Program-made: the position numbers and the translations under genes | The notes under the pieces: generated by a model | What the model saw: the letters and a program-made list of their open reading frames with translations, nothing else | What the model was told of the DNA's origin: nothing | Databases searched by the model: none | Origin: Flavobacterium humi | GTDB taxonomy: Bacteria; Bacteroidota; Bacteroidia; Flavobacteriales; Flavobacteriaceae | Direction of reading: 5' to 3' | NCBI RefSeq assembly: GCF_004745595.1 | Contig: NZ_SRLH01000002.1 | Span: forward strand, 124,001-188,000 | Length of the DNA stretch: 64,000 bases | In this document: positions 51,997-62,620 of the stretch, in pieces | Position numbering within the stretch: the first letter of the stretch is position 1 | How the letters are laid out: every line of letters starts with the position of its first letter

Positions 51997-54620
51997 TGAT
52001 CTATATTATTTACAACTGCAAAATAATTTGGATTAGTATTATTTTGTTTTTGACGACCTGTCCTGTTAAAGGGCAGGTCGAAAAAACAAGACAGCTGACT
52101 TCCAATGACTATCCTTTGTGGAGTACCCTTAAGCCCGAAAATATTTCTAATAACGGTCATTGGGTAAGTTATTCCCTTTGTTATGAATCAAAATTGGATA
52201 CACTTTTTGTCAGAAGTACAACTACCGCAAAAACATTTGTTTTTCCAAAAGGCTATGACGGAAAGTTTATAACTGATTCGTGGTATGGATGTATGTTGCC
52301 GGAGGACAAATTCCAGTTAGTAGATTTACAAACCGGTGCACTACAGAAGTTTGAAAACGTAAAATCATTTTCCATTTGTAATCAATATTACATTTTTTAT
52401 TGCACCGATGAAGAAGACAAAATAAAGATTGTTGTCAAAAATCAAAAGGGTCAAATCCTCGAGAGTGTCAACAATGTGACTTCATATTCTCTAAGTCCCA
52501 GTAATAATACATTAGCATTTTGCACTTCTACAAAAATGCATAACAGCATTGGACTGATACAACTTAGTGAGAAAAAAATCAGGACTGTCATCAAGGAGAG
52601 TACCGAGAAAATCTTTGGCAATATAATTTGGCAAGAAAAGGGGAAATCACTTGCCTTTGCAGGCAGCTCACTACATGCAAAATCATCTGCCGCTGAAAGT
52701 GTTTTGTTTTATAACATCGAAGATAAAGAGCTTTTCCAATATGATACGACTCTTGAAAAAAGCTGGCCAACTGGCAGGCTATTAGCTGTCAATTATACTT
52801 CATCACTTGGAATTTCAAAAGATGGCATGAAGGTATTTTTTACGACAAATAAAAAGCCTGCAGAAAATGATGCAAATGATAACTTAAAAGTTCAGATCTG
52901 GAATGCCAAAGATAAAGAACTCTTTGCCTTTGGAAAGAAATACGGAAATGCCCAAGATTATCCAAGGCTTGTCATGTGGGAGCCAAAAAGCAATTTATTT
53001 GCGGAAATTGGCAATGATTTACATCCTCTGGCAATACTTAACGGAAACCAGCAATATGCACTTGTATACCATCCCGATGATAATAAACCATCTTTCAAGC
53101 AGGAAACAGATATAGATTATTTTTTACTGAATTTGAAAACCAACAAAAAAACTTTGTTTTTAAAGGGACAAACCAGTGTTTTAGGAAGTTTGTATTTCTC
53201 TCCCCAAGGTAAATATGTCGTTTATTTTAGGGAATACAATTGGTGGGTATATAGCTTTGCCACACAAAATCATATCAATATTACAGCAAGGATACCCGCT
53301 TCTTTTTATGATGATTCCAGCGACAGGCCGCAGGAACCTATGCCTTATGGCTGTGCTGGATTTACGGTAAATGATGAAACAATATTGTTATACGATCAGT
53401 TTGATATTTGGCAGTTTAAGCTTAATGAGCAAGTTGCAAAAAGACTTACTAATGGCAGGGAAAATAAGCAGATTTTCAGATTGGCAGATTCTGACAAAGG
53501 AAACATCGATGATATTATACGCAATGATAAAATAATTAATTTGAACTCCGATTTACTACTCAAAGTGCAGTCAATTGATAATAGAGAATCCGGGTATTTT
53601 AACTTAGATAAAAAGCAAAGATTACAAACTCTGGTTTACGAGCCAAAATTAATCAGTGCTTTGTTTAAAGCTGAGAAATCCAATACCTATGTGTATCAAA
53701 AGGAAGATTTTAATGAGCCTCCTGCATTACTGGTAAAAAAGGATAATGGATTGACAAAATCTATTTACAAAAGCAACCCGCAGCACAATCATTACGGGTG
53801 GGGAACTTTGAAACTTATTGAATATAAAAATTCTAAAGCAGTAAATTTAAAAGGGGTTCTATTTTATCCTTTCAACTATGACCCAAACCGGAAGTACCCA
53901 ATGATAGTATACATTTATGAAAGACAGACCAAAGCACTTCATACCTATACCAATCCAAGTCTTCTGAATGGCTCCGCATTTAACCCCACAAATTTTACCA
54001 GCCGGGGATATTTTGTACTGTTCCCTGATATTGAGTATGAGATTGGAAATCCTGGATTTTCAGCTTCAGATTGTGTAATTGCAGCAACTCAAACTGCAAC
54101 TGAATCAGCACCGATAGACAAAACTAAAATTGGGGTAATGGGACATTCCTTTGGAGGCTATGAAACCAATTTCATTATTACACAAACTGATATGTTTGCC
54201 GCAGCTGTTGCAGGTGCAGGTGTATCTGACTTAACCAGCTGCTATTTATCAGTAGGCTGGGCAGATATAAAACCTAATGCCCGACGTTTTGAATACGACC
54301 AGATGCGAATGGGAAAAACACTGTTTAACAATTATGAAGGTTACCAAAAAAATTCTCCAATTAACTTTGCTGCAAATATAACCACTCCATTATTATCCTA
54401 TACAGGAGGTGACGACAGACAGGTTAATCCTTATCAGACTATGGAATTCCACTTAGCATTAAGAAGGCTTCAAAAAGATAATATTATGCTGATTTATCCC
54501 AAAGAAAACCATGTTATACAAAATCCTGAAAATCAAATCAATCTGACAGAAAAAATTACCCAGTGGTTTGATTATTATTTGAAAGGGAGTGCAAAACCAG
54601 AGTGGTTTGAACAAAAATAG
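51996..54620 (+). CDS. Secreted S9-family prolyl-oligopeptidase-like hydrolase
   Basis: The 874-aa protein starts at ATG 51996, overlapping the susD stop; an upstream in-frame extension is not a gene part. It has a signal peptide (cleavage near VKGQ, residue about 26). A beta-propeller region (about 45-600) follows, then an alpha/beta hydrolase domain with G716HS718FGG, Asp in GGD806D and H839 in KENH. It likely trims peptides taken up or held by the SusCD pair. It ends before a strong bidirectional terminator. Confidence 0.88.
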   Translation: MIYIIYNCKIIWISIILFLTTCPVKGQVEKTRQLTSNDYPLWSTLKPENISNNGHWVSYSLCYESKLDTLFVRSTTTAKTFVFPKGYDGKFITDSWYGCMLPEDKFQLVDLQTGALQKFENVKSFSICNQYYIFYCTDEEDKIKIVVKNQKGQILESVNNVTSYSLSPSNNTLAFCTSTKMHNSIGLIQLSEKKIRTVIKESTEKIFGNIIWQEKGKSLAFAGSSLHAKSSAAESVLFYNIEDKELFQYDTTLEKSWPTGRLLAVNYTSSLGISKDGMKVFFTTNKKPAENDANDNLKVQIWNAKDKELFAFGKKYGNAQDYPRLVMWEPKSNLFAEIGNDLHPLAILNGNQQYALVYHPDDNKPSFKQETDIDYFLLNLKTNKKTLFLKGQTSVLGSLYFSPQGKYVVYFREYNWWVYSFATQNHINITARIPASFYDDSSDRPQEPMPYGCAGFTVNDETILLYDQFDIWQFKLNEQVAKRLTNGRENKQIFRLADSDKGNIDDIIRNDKIINLNSDLLLKVQSIDNRESGYFNLDKKQRLQTLVYEPKLISALFKAEKSNTYVYQKEDFNEPPALLVKKDNGLTKSIYKSNPQHNHYGWGTLKLIEYKNSKAVNLKGVLFYPFNYDPNRKYPMIVYIYERQTKALHTYTNPSLLNGSAFNPTNFTSRGYFVLFPDIEYEIGNPGFSASDCVIAATQTATESAPIDKTKIGVMGHSFGGYETNFIITQTDMFAAAVAGAGVSDLTSCYLSVGWADIKPNARRFEYDQMRMGKTLFNNYEGYQKNSPINFAANITTPLLSYTGGDDRQVNPYQTMEFHLALRRLQKDNIMLIYPKENHVIQNPENQINLTEKITQWFDYYLKGSAKPEWFEQK

Positions 54621-54637
54621 AAATAAAGATATCTTGG

Positions 54638-54685
54638 TAAAAAAACAATGCAGTTCCCCCTAATGAAGGAACTGCATTGCCTTTT
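54638..54685. terminator. Bidirectional terminator
   Basis: CAATGCAGTTCC (54646-54657) and GGAACTGCATTG (54668-54679) form a perfect 12-bp stem. The minus strand continues into seven T, and the plus strand has a short T tract. It separates the SusCD operon from the convergent DUF6520/MauE genes. Confidence 0.85.
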
Positions 54686-54709
54686 AAAACAATTCCAATA
54701 ACTAATTAG

Positions 54710-54985
54710 TTAGGGAATTTTGTACAAAGGCACATCACAAACATTTACGTTTGGATTTGCTTTACCGAATAATTGGTTGCTTCCGGATGTACAGATAGTC
54801 GGATTAAAAACATTGCTACACAGCTGTTGCGCGTGACATGGATCAGCCTGTGATACAAATCTGTAGCCCTGAACATTTGCAAGTCCTTTGGTGCTACTCA
54901 TGGAGGTAGTTACAAAAGCACCACCTGAACCTAAAATCACGACTGCCGCCGGCATCATGATTTTTTTGAAAAAATTTGTTTTCAT
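54710..54985 (-). CDS. DUF6520-type four-cysteine small exported protein
   Basis: The 91-aa protein has an N-terminal export signal (KKIMMPAAVVILGSGGAFV) and a mature part with four cysteines at C50, C56, C65 and C83, enough for two disulfides. DUF6520-family proteins have this build and are common near MauE genes in Flavobacteria. It is the last gene of a three-gene minus-strand set. The likely role is a secreted disulfide-linked small protein; neither its fate nor its partner is known. Confidence 0.7.
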   Translation of the reverse strand: MKTNFFKKIMMPAAVVILGSGGAFVTTSMSSTKGLANVQGYRFVSQADPCHAQQLCSNVFNPTICTSGSNQLFGKANPNVNVCDVPLYKIP

Positions 54986-55067
54986 GTATAAAGGTATTTA
55001 ATCATTATGATCTACTCTTTTCTACAGGTTTTCGATCTTAGCCCTGGCATCGCGCGATGTATTTTAA

Positions 55068-56162
55068 TCATTTTGATTTCTCTTTATTATCAACAGGATT
55101 ATTTTGTTTAAGGTGCTCCCTGAGTTTATAGCATATTATTTTTTCACCTATTAAAGCATACAGGCAATTGCTTGATACAAGCATGCTTCTCAATTTTTTT
55201 TCGCCGATATTGTAGATTGGAAAGCTTGATCGATAGGTTCCGTCGGTCAGATCATATACATCTACAATACTGGCTCTTTTCCAAATATCTTCAGACTCAT
55301 AAAGACCTGGCAAAGCAGAATTAACATATAATAAATTGCCGTCAACGGAATTTGTTTTATTGACAATCAATGGAGGTTCAGCGAAGGTCTTCATAGTGCT
55401 GTTTTTAAGACTTGCCAATTTAACATGGGCAATACTTACCGTATCAATAGTATTACCTCTGTAAATTAAATTTAGATTGGGATCAGTAACAATATATTGA
55501 TTCCGATACAGATATACATAAACAATCCTGTTGAGCTTTTGGCTGAAATGAAAACTGCCGTCAGTATCAAATATACCATCAAACTGTTTCTCCAGCAGAG
55601 ATGCTGCATATTTTACTTTTGTTGTATCGGCGAGATTTATAGTTCCCATAAGGCTCTCTCCCCTTTTGGGTTTCATATAACGAATAGCCAGGTTGACCGA
55701 ATCCATTGGTTCTAATTGCGAAAAATAATATCCACTGTTTATCCGTAGTGAGGCTTTCCAATTAACAATACTCCCTTTATAGATATAAGGGACTATACCT
55801 TCAAAAACGTAAAAGTTTTTATTTTGTACTCTTATTTGTGGTACTTGAAAAGGAAGATACTTCTGCTTTAATTCAATGTGATGAATCTTTTTTACCTTCA
55901 ATGTCGAATCAAGCTCCATTATCTGTAATGGCGCAGTAGCGTTACCAAGATAAATTTTACCATTATCTGCTCCGGCAAAATAATAAGAATTATATATTAA
56001 ATCCCTTTGATGTATTTCCTGGGCAACATGTTGTGGAAATCTTCTTATAAACTTGTTCTGATAATGTATCATATGCTCAGAAAGGCTGAAGAACAAAATC
56101 ATACTTCCCAAACCAAAAACAGTGCAAATCACCAGAATAATAATTTTCGATCTTAATTTCAT
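55068..56162 (-). CDS. Membrane-anchored beta-propeller-like protein
   Basis: The 364-aa protein has an N-terminal anchor (about residues 7-27: IIILVICTVFGLGSMILFFS) and then an exported part of beta repeats (YYFAGADNGKIYLGNATAPL, VYVYLYRNQYIVTDPNLNLI, DGNLLYVNSALPGLYES) reminiscent of a propeller. It ends in a basic tail. Its start overlaps the MauE stop by four bases, so the two are coupled. No enzymatic residue can be picked out. It is always discussed here only by context: a possible partner of MauE and the DUF6520 protein. Confidence 0.6.
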   Translation of the reverse strand: MKLRSKIIILVICTVFGLGSMILFFSLSEHMIHYQNKFIRRFPQHVAQEIHQRDLIYNSYYFAGADNGKIYLGNATAPLQIMELDSTLKVKKIHHIELKQKYLPFQVPQIRVQNKNFYVFEGIVPYIYKGSIVNWKASLRINSGYYFSQLEPMDSVNLAIRYMKPKRGESLMGTINLADTTKVKYAASLLEKQFDGIFDTDGSFHFSQKLNRIVYVYLYRNQYIVTDPNLNLIYRGNTIDTVSIAHVKLASLKNSTMKTFAEPPLIVNKTNSVDGNLLYVNSALPGLYESEDIWKRASIVDVYDLTDGTYRSSFPIYNIGEKKLRSMLVSSNCLYALIGEKIICYKLREHLKQNNPVDNKEKSK

Positions 56163-56614
56163 GGCGCTGTGATTTGTGGATTATTTGAGATATCATTTTT
56201 CGAGATCAATAGTAATCCGATTACCGCTAAAATGACAAAGAAAATATTAAATGCGAGATGCTCTTCCCAAGTCATTTTCTCCAATATACCTCCGCAGGAA
56301 CAAGGAACAAAAGAGCTGTAATGTAATATGATATAGATATAGGACGTAAACATTACCATCAGGGTGTAAGCTGCAAAAAGACCAAGTATTCTACGCTTCG
56401 GTAGAAGCAATACAATGACTATAGAAAGTTCTGAAATTGGTACAATATAGGAAACCCAATTTGCAAAAGCACTTAAAAGCGGCGATTGACCTAACTGTAT
56501 ACGGAAATTTTGAAATTCCAGCAATTTACTTGTCGCAGCGTATACAAACAGAAGAATGTAAAGCAGACAAATTACATCTATAAGAATTGATTTATAGCGG
56601 TGATTAAGTTTCAT
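56159..56614 (-). CDS. MauE/DoxX-family redox membrane protein
   Basis: The 151-aa protein has four hydrophobic segments (about 11-28, 52-70, 77-97 and 118-137) and the motif PC105SC107GGI, typical of Bacteroidota MauE-like proteins. The family is tied to disulfide formation or electron transfer in the periplasm, as in methylamine dehydrogenase maturation. It is the first gene of the minus-strand set with the propeller-like and DUF6520 proteins. Oxidation of the four-Cys DUF6520 protein is an attractive but unproven task. Confidence 0.75.
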   Translation of the reverse strand: MKLNHRYKSILIDVICLLYILLFVYAATSKLLEFQNFRIQLGQSPLLSAFANWVSYIVPISELSIVIVLLLPKRRILGLFAAYTLMVMFTSYIYIILHYSSFVPCSCGGILEKMTWEEHLAFNIFFVILAVIGLLLISKNDISNNPQITAP

Positions 56615-56822
56615 CTGAATCTGAATTTGTTTTCAAGAGCCAAATTAAAAAGAAACCTAAAGAAAATACTTGCCAAAATCCCGCCAAGTTATATCTTTTC
56701 CAATCATTTTCGTCTAAAAAAAGAAAAGTGAGAGCCAATGAATGCCTTCCGGTGTCAAAATATGCTATCAGTTAACTACATCTAACATATATCTCTATTT
56801 TTATTCCTGTTTTCTAATAAAG

Positions 56823-56830
56823 TAATTTTG
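56823..56830 (+). promoter_or_regulatory. -7 promoter element of the DUF1896/methylase operon
   Basis: TAATTTTG matches TAnnTTTG exactly and lies 23 bases before the ATG of the DUF1896 gene. Confidence 0.65.
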
Positions 56831-56853
56831 CAATACCCTAATACTAAATAATA

Positions 56854-57288
56854 ATGGCCGCAGAGAATAAATTATCCTACTACTCTTTAAAATTAAAACA
56901 ATTATTACAGGTAAGTTTTCCAGAATTATCCGGAAATAAGGCATTTATAGACAAACGTGCACAATTAGCTGCTAAGGTATACAATGATGCTTTTATGGCT
57001 GGCAATACAATTGAGCAATGCAATGAGATTGCCCAATATATATTATTTGAAGGACTTCATTTTTCAAGATTCGATACAGTATTTAAGGTGGTCTGCAGCG
57101 AGTTCGACACTATCATGGCTGACGAGGAACTGCGCCCGTTCGCTTTAAAAATGCTTCCTGTCTGTATTCCTGTGTTTGATCAGTACAAACTTACGGATGA
57201 TTTTGAGGACCGCCCTGAATATGAATGGCTCTATACTGAATTGACCGGCACTATTCAAATTTGGATAGAAGACAATGGCCTTCAATAA
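56854..57288 (+). CDS. DUF1896-family ICE protein
   Basis: The 144-aa soluble protein matches the DUF1896 type, a small helical family found before the giant methylase/helicase in Bacteroidota conjugative elements ([40 protein letters not shown]). Its end overlaps the next gene by 14 bases. No catalytic motif is visible. It marks the point at which the conserved backbone resumes after the cargo. Confidence 0.78.
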   Translation: MAAENKLSYYSLKLKQLLQVSFPELSGNKAFIDKRAQLAAKVYNDAFMAGNTIEQCNEIAQYILFEGLHFSRFDTVFKVVCSEFDTIMADEELRPFALKMLPVCIPVFDQYKLTDDFEDRPEYEWLYTELTGTIQIWIEDNGLQ

Positions 57289-60200
57289 AAGAGAACATTT
57301 AAAGCAGAATATCGAGGCAATACGGATTGTTTTCCAGCTGGAAAAAGAAAGACGCCATGCCACTGCAGCCGAACGGGAATTACTCATACAATACAGCGGC
57401 TTCGGCGGGTTAAAATTTGTACTCAATCCGGCTGACAAAGCCAGCGATATTAGCCGCTGGGTAAAATCCGAACAGGATTTATTCCCCCTGACTCAAGAAC
57501 TTCACCAGCTTTTACGGGAAAATGCACTTGACGAAAAACAATACTACCGTTATGTAGATAGTATAAGAGCTTCCGTTCTGACTGCTTTTTATACCCCGCC
57601 GTCGGTCATTGAAGCCATTGCAGATTCCTTTGGAGAAAACCAAATAAATATCAAACGTTTTCTAGAACCATCCGCCGGAACTGGCTCCTTTATCGAAGCT
57701 TTCAGCAATGAAAGCATATCACATACAACAGCATACGAAAAGGAATTGCTGACAGGAAAAATAACAAAACAGCTTTATCCTGATAACAACATCCGGACTG
57801 CCGGATTTGAAGAAATCCCCGACAGTGAGAAAGAAAACTATGATGTCATTGCCAGCAATATTCCTTTTGGGGATGTATCGGTATTTGACCTTTCTTTTGT
57901 ACGCAGTAAAGACCCTACCCGTGTGCAGGCGGCCAGAAGTATACACAATTACTTTTTTCTAAAGTCAGCAGACCTGCTTCGTGATGGCGGAATATTAGCC
58001 TTTATTACATCACAGGGTGTTCTGAACAGCAGTAAAAATGAACCAATACGTCAAGCTCTGATGCAAAACTGCAGCCTGGTTTCAGCCATACGCCTGCCCA
58101 ATAATTTGTTTACCGAGTATGCCGGAACTGAAGTGGGGAGCGATTTGATTGTACTGCAAAAAAACAACTCCAAATCAGGGCTTACTCAAAGAGAGCAGCA
58201 ATTTTGTACTACCTATACCACGACTGAGAATACTACAAACAGCCTGTTATTTGAAAACGCAGAGCATATCGTGCAAACGACTTCCTACCAAGCCACCGAC
58301 ATGTATGGCAGACCCGCTGTGATTTATGAGCATCAAGGAGGTGTTGATGGAATAGCCAAAGATTTAAAAAAGATGCTGTCCGAGGATATGGCTCATTATT
58401 TCGATATCAGTTTATATAATGGGCGTAATACTGCAGAAACTATTTCTGAGGTTTCCATAGCTAAATCTGCCACTCCTTTATTTACCATTGAAAAAGAACA
58501 GTCAGATAAAGACAAATCGACAGCTCAAGAAAGCTTTTCAGCAGATTCGCAATTAAGCCTGTTTAGTTTTTATGAAAATACGCCCGACATCAAAAATACC
58601 CTTCCAAAAAAGAAAGCGGTTTCCTCATCGAAACGAAAAAAAGCAGCACCAAACCGGCAGGGGAATTTATTCGATTTACCCTTCAATCAAAAAGATACAA
58701 TACCATCGGTTCCAAAAGAGCAAGACAGGGAAAATAAGATAATAGCAGGAGATTTATTCTCAGATAGTGTCGAGTCACAAAATATAAGTGCTGAGGAATT
58801 ACGTATTTATACGGACAAATTACAATCTTTTTACCGAAAGGATTGTTTGGTAGCTTACAAAGGATATGTTGGTTATCTTATCAGTCTAGATCCTGGGGAA
58901 CAAAAAGCGGAGTTTCAAGCGCTCCCACTTCCCCCAATGCAGAAAATGAGAGCAGAAGCCTATGTACAGGTACGCAATGCTTATCTGGAATTGTATCAGA
59001 AAGAAGCCGAAAAGCAAGCCGAGCATCCGAAGGAAAGGGAAACATTCAACCATCTTTATGACGCCTTTGTCAAAAGATTTGGGAACCTGAACAGCGCTGA
59101 GAACATCCAACTGATTAAAACCGATAGTGCCGGAAACGAGATTCCCTATCTGGAACGTGTAGTTGGTGGTGTGGTGCATAAAGCGGATATCTTTCAACAT
59201 CCGGTCAGTTTTTCAAATAATCCACTGGCAGCCGATAATCCTGAGGAGGCGTTAGCTGCATCACTCAACAGGTGCGGGGCTGTCGATTTGGATTATATGT
59301 CGCAAATCAGCGGGTTATCTGCTGACAATTTGAAAGAGTCCCTCAAAGGACGCATTTTCTTTAACCCTTTAGAAAATGAGTATGAAATATCGGAGCGGTG
59401 GATTTCAGGAAATGTGGTGGAAAAAGCTCAGGAAATACATCATTATTTAGAACAAAACCCTGAAGATTCGCAGGCAAGGGAAAGTCTTGCTGCTTTACAG
59501 CAGGCGGTTCCAAGACGTATTGAATTTGAAGAACTGGATTTTAATTTAGGCGAACGCTGGATACCCACAGGTATTTACAATCATTTTTCCTCTCACCTGT
59601 TTGATACCGATGTACGGATTCATTACACGGAAAATACGGATGATTTTTCCCTTAATTGCGACAAGAAAAATATTCATATAACGGAGAAGTATGCTATAAA
59701 ATCCCAAAGCCGAAACTTTGACGGGATTACTCTGCTTAAACATGCATTAGTTAATACCACGCCGGACATTACCAAAAAAATAATGCATGGTGATCAAGAG
59801 ATCAAGGTTAGGGATATGGAAGCCATTCAGATGGCCAATACCAAAATTGATGAAATCCGTAAAGCATTTTCACAGTGGCTGTATGCCCAGAACGATGAGT
59901 TTAAAAAAAGGCTGACCGATAAATACAATGATACCTTCAATTGTTTTGTCCGTCCCCAATATGACGGCAGTCATCAGGACTTTCCCGGACTGGACCGCAA
60001 AGCGCTGGGGATTGAAGACCTGTATTCCAGCCAGAAGGATGCTGTATGGATGATTAAGCTGAACGGCGGAGCTATCTGTGACCACGAGGTGGGTGCAGGA
60101 AAAACGCTCATTATGTGCACCGCTGCCCAGGAAATGAAACGTCTGGGATTGGCACACAAGCCAATGATTATTGGCCTGAAAGCCAATGTCCACGAAATAG

Positions 60201-62599
60201 CGGAAACCTACCGCAAAGCGTATCCACATGCTAAAATATTGTATCCGGGCAAAGAAGATTTCACCCCTCAAAAACGCCTGCGTATTTTCGGAGAGATTAA
60301 AAACAACAATTGGGATTGTATTATCCTAACCCATGACCAGTTCGGGATGATCCCGCAGTCACCGGAAATGCAAAAAGAAATATTACAGGCGGAACTCGAT
60401 AGTGTGGAAGAAAATCTTGAGGCATTGCAGTCACAGGGAAAAGAAATATCACGTGCCATGCTCAAGGGTGTTATCATACGAAAACAAAATCTGGAAGTCA
60501 AACTCAAAACACTCCAGCATGATATTGAAAACCGCAAGGATGATGTAGTGGACTTTAAAATGATGGGCATTGATCACTTGCTGGTGGATGAAAGCCACCG
60601 TTTCAAAAACCTGATGTTTAATACCCGCCATGACCGTGTGGCAGGACTCGGTAATATACAGGGAAGCCAGAAGGCATTGAACCTGCTGTTTGCCATTAGG
60701 ACCATACAGGAAAGAAGCGGAAAAGATTTGGGAGCTACTTTCCTTTCCGGCACAACCATCAGCAACTCTCTCACAGAACTTTATTTATTATTTAAATACC
60801 TTCGCCCGCAGGCATTGGAAAAACAAGGGATCAATTGTTTTGATGCGTGGGCGGCTATTTATGCACGAAAAACTACCGACTATGAATTTTCAGTAGCCAA
60901 CAATATTGTTCAAAAAGAACGCTTCCGATACTTTATAAAAGTACCGGAGCTGGCCCAGTTTTACACAGAAATTACAGATTACAGAACGGCAAAAGATATT
61001 GGTATTGACCGCCCGCAGAAGAATGAAATACTGCATAATATCCCACCCACCCCGCAGCAGGAGATATTCATTCAAAAATTGATGGAGTTTGCCAAAACGG
61101 GCGATGCGACATTATTGGGAAGAGCAAAGCTGTCTGCCTCTGAAGAAAAAGCAAAAATGCTGATTGCTACAGACTATGCACGTAAGATGTCATTGGACAT
61201 GCGCATGATCAGTCAAAAGTACGATGACCACCCAGACAGTAAAGCCTCCCATTGTGCAGCAAAGCTGGCAGACTATTACCATCGATTTAATGCCCAAAAA
61301 GGCACCCAATTTGTATTCTCTGATTTAGGCACCTACAAACCGGGGGAATGGAATGTTTATTCAGAAATCAAACGCAAACTAATGGAGGATCATGGCATTC
61401 CGGCACCTGAAATCCGTTTTATTCAGGAAGCCAAAACCGATAAGATACGCAAAGAATTTATAAGTGCCATGAATGAAGGGAAAATCAGAATACTGTTTGG
61501 TTCAACCGATATGTTGGGAACAGGGGTGAATGCCCAGAAACGTGCCGTAGCGGTACATCATTTGGACACGCCTTGGAGACCGAGTGATTTGGCCCAACGC
61601 GATGGCAGAGCCATCCGTAAGGGAAATGAGACTGCCAAATTTTTTGCGGATAACAAAGTAGATATAATCATCTATGCTGTTGAAAAATCTTTGGACAGCT
61701 ATAAATTTAACCTGCTGCATAATAAACAATTATTTATCGATCAGCTCAAAAACAACAACCTCGGTAAACGTACCATTGATGAAGGCGGTATGGATGAAAA
61801 ATCGGGAATGAATTTCTCGGAGTACGTCGCTATTCTTTCCGGTAATACTGATTTGCTGGAAAAAGCCAAACTGGAAAAAAAGATTACTTCTCTGGAAAGC
61901 GAAAGACAGGCTTTCACACGTTCCAAATCTATGTCAAGATATAAACTTGAAAACAGTATGACCTCCCTTGAATCTGCAAAATCCCTTATGGAAAGAATGT
62001 CCATCGATTGCCAAAATATTGAAAAACGCATTCAAAAAAATCAGGACGGCACTGTATTGAATCTGGTCCAGCTTATTGGATTACCCGGTGATGCCGATAT
62101 AAAACAGATTGGTCAAAAGCTCAATCTCCTCGCCGATAAAGCACGTACAGAAGGCCAGTATGAGGAAATCGGTACATTGTATGGATTTACACTTTTGGTA
62201 AAAACGGAGGCTTCGCAAAAAGAAGGAATTACTATCAGGGATAACCGCTTTTTTATAAAGGGTGAAGGAAATATCAAATACACTTATAACAACGGGCAGA
62301 TGGCAGGCGATCCTAAACTGGCATCCATGAACTTTTTAAATGCACTGGAAAAATTACCAGGATTGATAAGAGAGGAACAAAAGAAAATAAGTGAGATAGA
62401 AAAAGATATCCCAGTTCTTGAAGAAATAGTAAACAGCGTATGGACTAAAGAACATACAATAGGGGAATTTAAAAACGAGCTGGCTGCACTGGACAGAAAA
62501 ATTCAATTATCCATTACTCCGGAACAGGAAGTAACGGGTTCCGAAAGAATACAGGAAGATCAAATATCACAGCCTCTTCAGAAACTGAAAATCTCCTGA
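57275..62599 (+). CDS. N6-adenine methylase/SNF2-like helicase fusion of the ICE
   Basis: The 1,774-aa protein begins with an Eco57I-like adenine methyltransferase (motif [12 protein letters not shown] near residue 130; motif IV degenerate as ASNIPFGD near 190). A linker with a lysine-rich stretch follows (about 440-500). The superfamily 2 helicase domain is at about 930-1450: Walker A EVGAGKT near 938, VDESHRF near 1103, RDGRAIRKG near 1442. A coiled-coil tail ends the protein. Typical of Bacteroidota conjugative elements; it may protect or process transferred DNA. The degenerate NPPF-type motif makes methylation uncertain. Confidence 0.85.
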   Translation: MAFNKREHLKQNIEAIRIVFQLEKERRHATAAERELLIQYSGFGGLKFVLNPADKASDISRWVKSEQDLFPLTQELHQLLRENALDEKQYYRYVDSIRASVLTAFYTPPSVIEAIADSFGENQINIKRFLEPSAGTGSFIEAFSNESISHTTAYEKELLTGKITKQLYPDNNIRTAGFEEIPDSEKENYDVIASNIPFGDVSVFDLSFVRSKDPTRVQAARSIHNYFFLKSADLLRDGGILAFITSQGVLNSSKNEPIRQALMQNCSLVSAIRLPNNLFTEYAGTEVGSDLIVLQKNNSKSGLTQREQQFCTTYTTTENTTNSLLFENAEHIVQTTSYQATDMYGRPAVIYEHQGGVDGIAKDLKKMLSEDMAHYFDISLYNGRNTAETISEVSIAKSATPLFTIEKEQSDKDKSTAQESFSADSQLSLFSFYENTPDIKNTLPKKKAVSSSKRKKAAPNRQGNLFDLPFNQKDTIPSVPKEQDRENKIIAGDLFSDSVESQNISAEELRIYTDKLQSFYRKDCLVAYKGYVGYLISLDPGEQKAEFQALPLPPMQKMRAEAYVQVRNAYLELYQKEAEKQAEHPKERETFNHLYDAFVKRFGNLNSAENIQLIKTDSAGNEIPYLERVVGGVVHKADIFQHPVSFSNNPLAADNPEEALAASLNRCGAVDLDYMSQISGLSADNLKESLKGRIFFNPLENEYEISERWISGNVVEKAQEIHHYLEQNPEDSQARESLAALQQAVPRRIEFEELDFNLGERWIPTGIYNHFSSHLFDTDVRIHYTENTDDFSLNCDKKNIHITEKYAIKSQSRNFDGITLLKHALVNTTPDITKKIMHGDQEIKVRDMEAIQMANTKIDEIRKAFSQWLYAQNDEFKKRLTDKYNDTFNCFVRPQYDGSHQDFPGLDRKALGIEDLYSSQKDAVWMIKLNGGAICDHEVGAGKTLIMCTAAQEMKRLGLAHKPMIIGLKANVHEIAETYRKAYPHAKILYPGKEDFTPQKRLRIFGEIKNNNWDCIILTHDQFGMIPQSPEMQKEILQAELDSVEENLEALQSQGKEISRAMLKGVIIRKQNLEVKLKTLQHDIENRKDDVVDFKMMGIDHLLVDESHRFKNLMFNTRHDRVAGLGNIQGSQKALNLLFAIRTIQERSGKDLGATFLSGTTISNSLTELYLLFKYLRPQALEKQGINCFDAWAAIYARKTTDYEFSVANNIVQKERFRYFIKVPELAQFYTEITDYRTAKDIGIDRPQKNEILHNIPPTPQQEIFIQKLMEFAKTGDATLLGRAKLSASEEKAKMLIATDYARKMSLDMRMISQKYDDHPDSKASHCAAKLADYYHRFNAQKGTQFVFSDLGTYKPGEWNVYSEIKRKLMEDHGIPAPEIRFIQEAKTDKIRKEFISAMNEGKIRILFGSTDMLGTGVNAQKRAVAVHHLDTPWRPSDLAQRDGRAIRKGNETAKFFADNKVDIIIYAVEKSLDSYKFNLLHNKQLFIDQLKNNNLGKRTIDEGGMDEKSGMNFSEYVAILSGNTDLLEKAKLEKKITSLESERQAFTRSKSMSRYKLENSMTSLESAKSLMERMSIDCQNIEKRIQKNQDGTVLNLVQLIGLPGDADIKQIGQKLNLLADKARTEGQYEEIGTLYGFTLLVKTEASQKEGITIRDNRFFIKGEGNIKYTYNNGQMAGDPKLASMNFLNALEKLPGLIREEQKKISEIEKDIPVLEEIVNSVWTKEHTIGEFKNELAALDRKIQLSITPEQEVTGSERIQEDQISQPLQKLKIS

Positions 62600-62620
62600 T
62601 GGCAATGCTCAAAAGTATGC

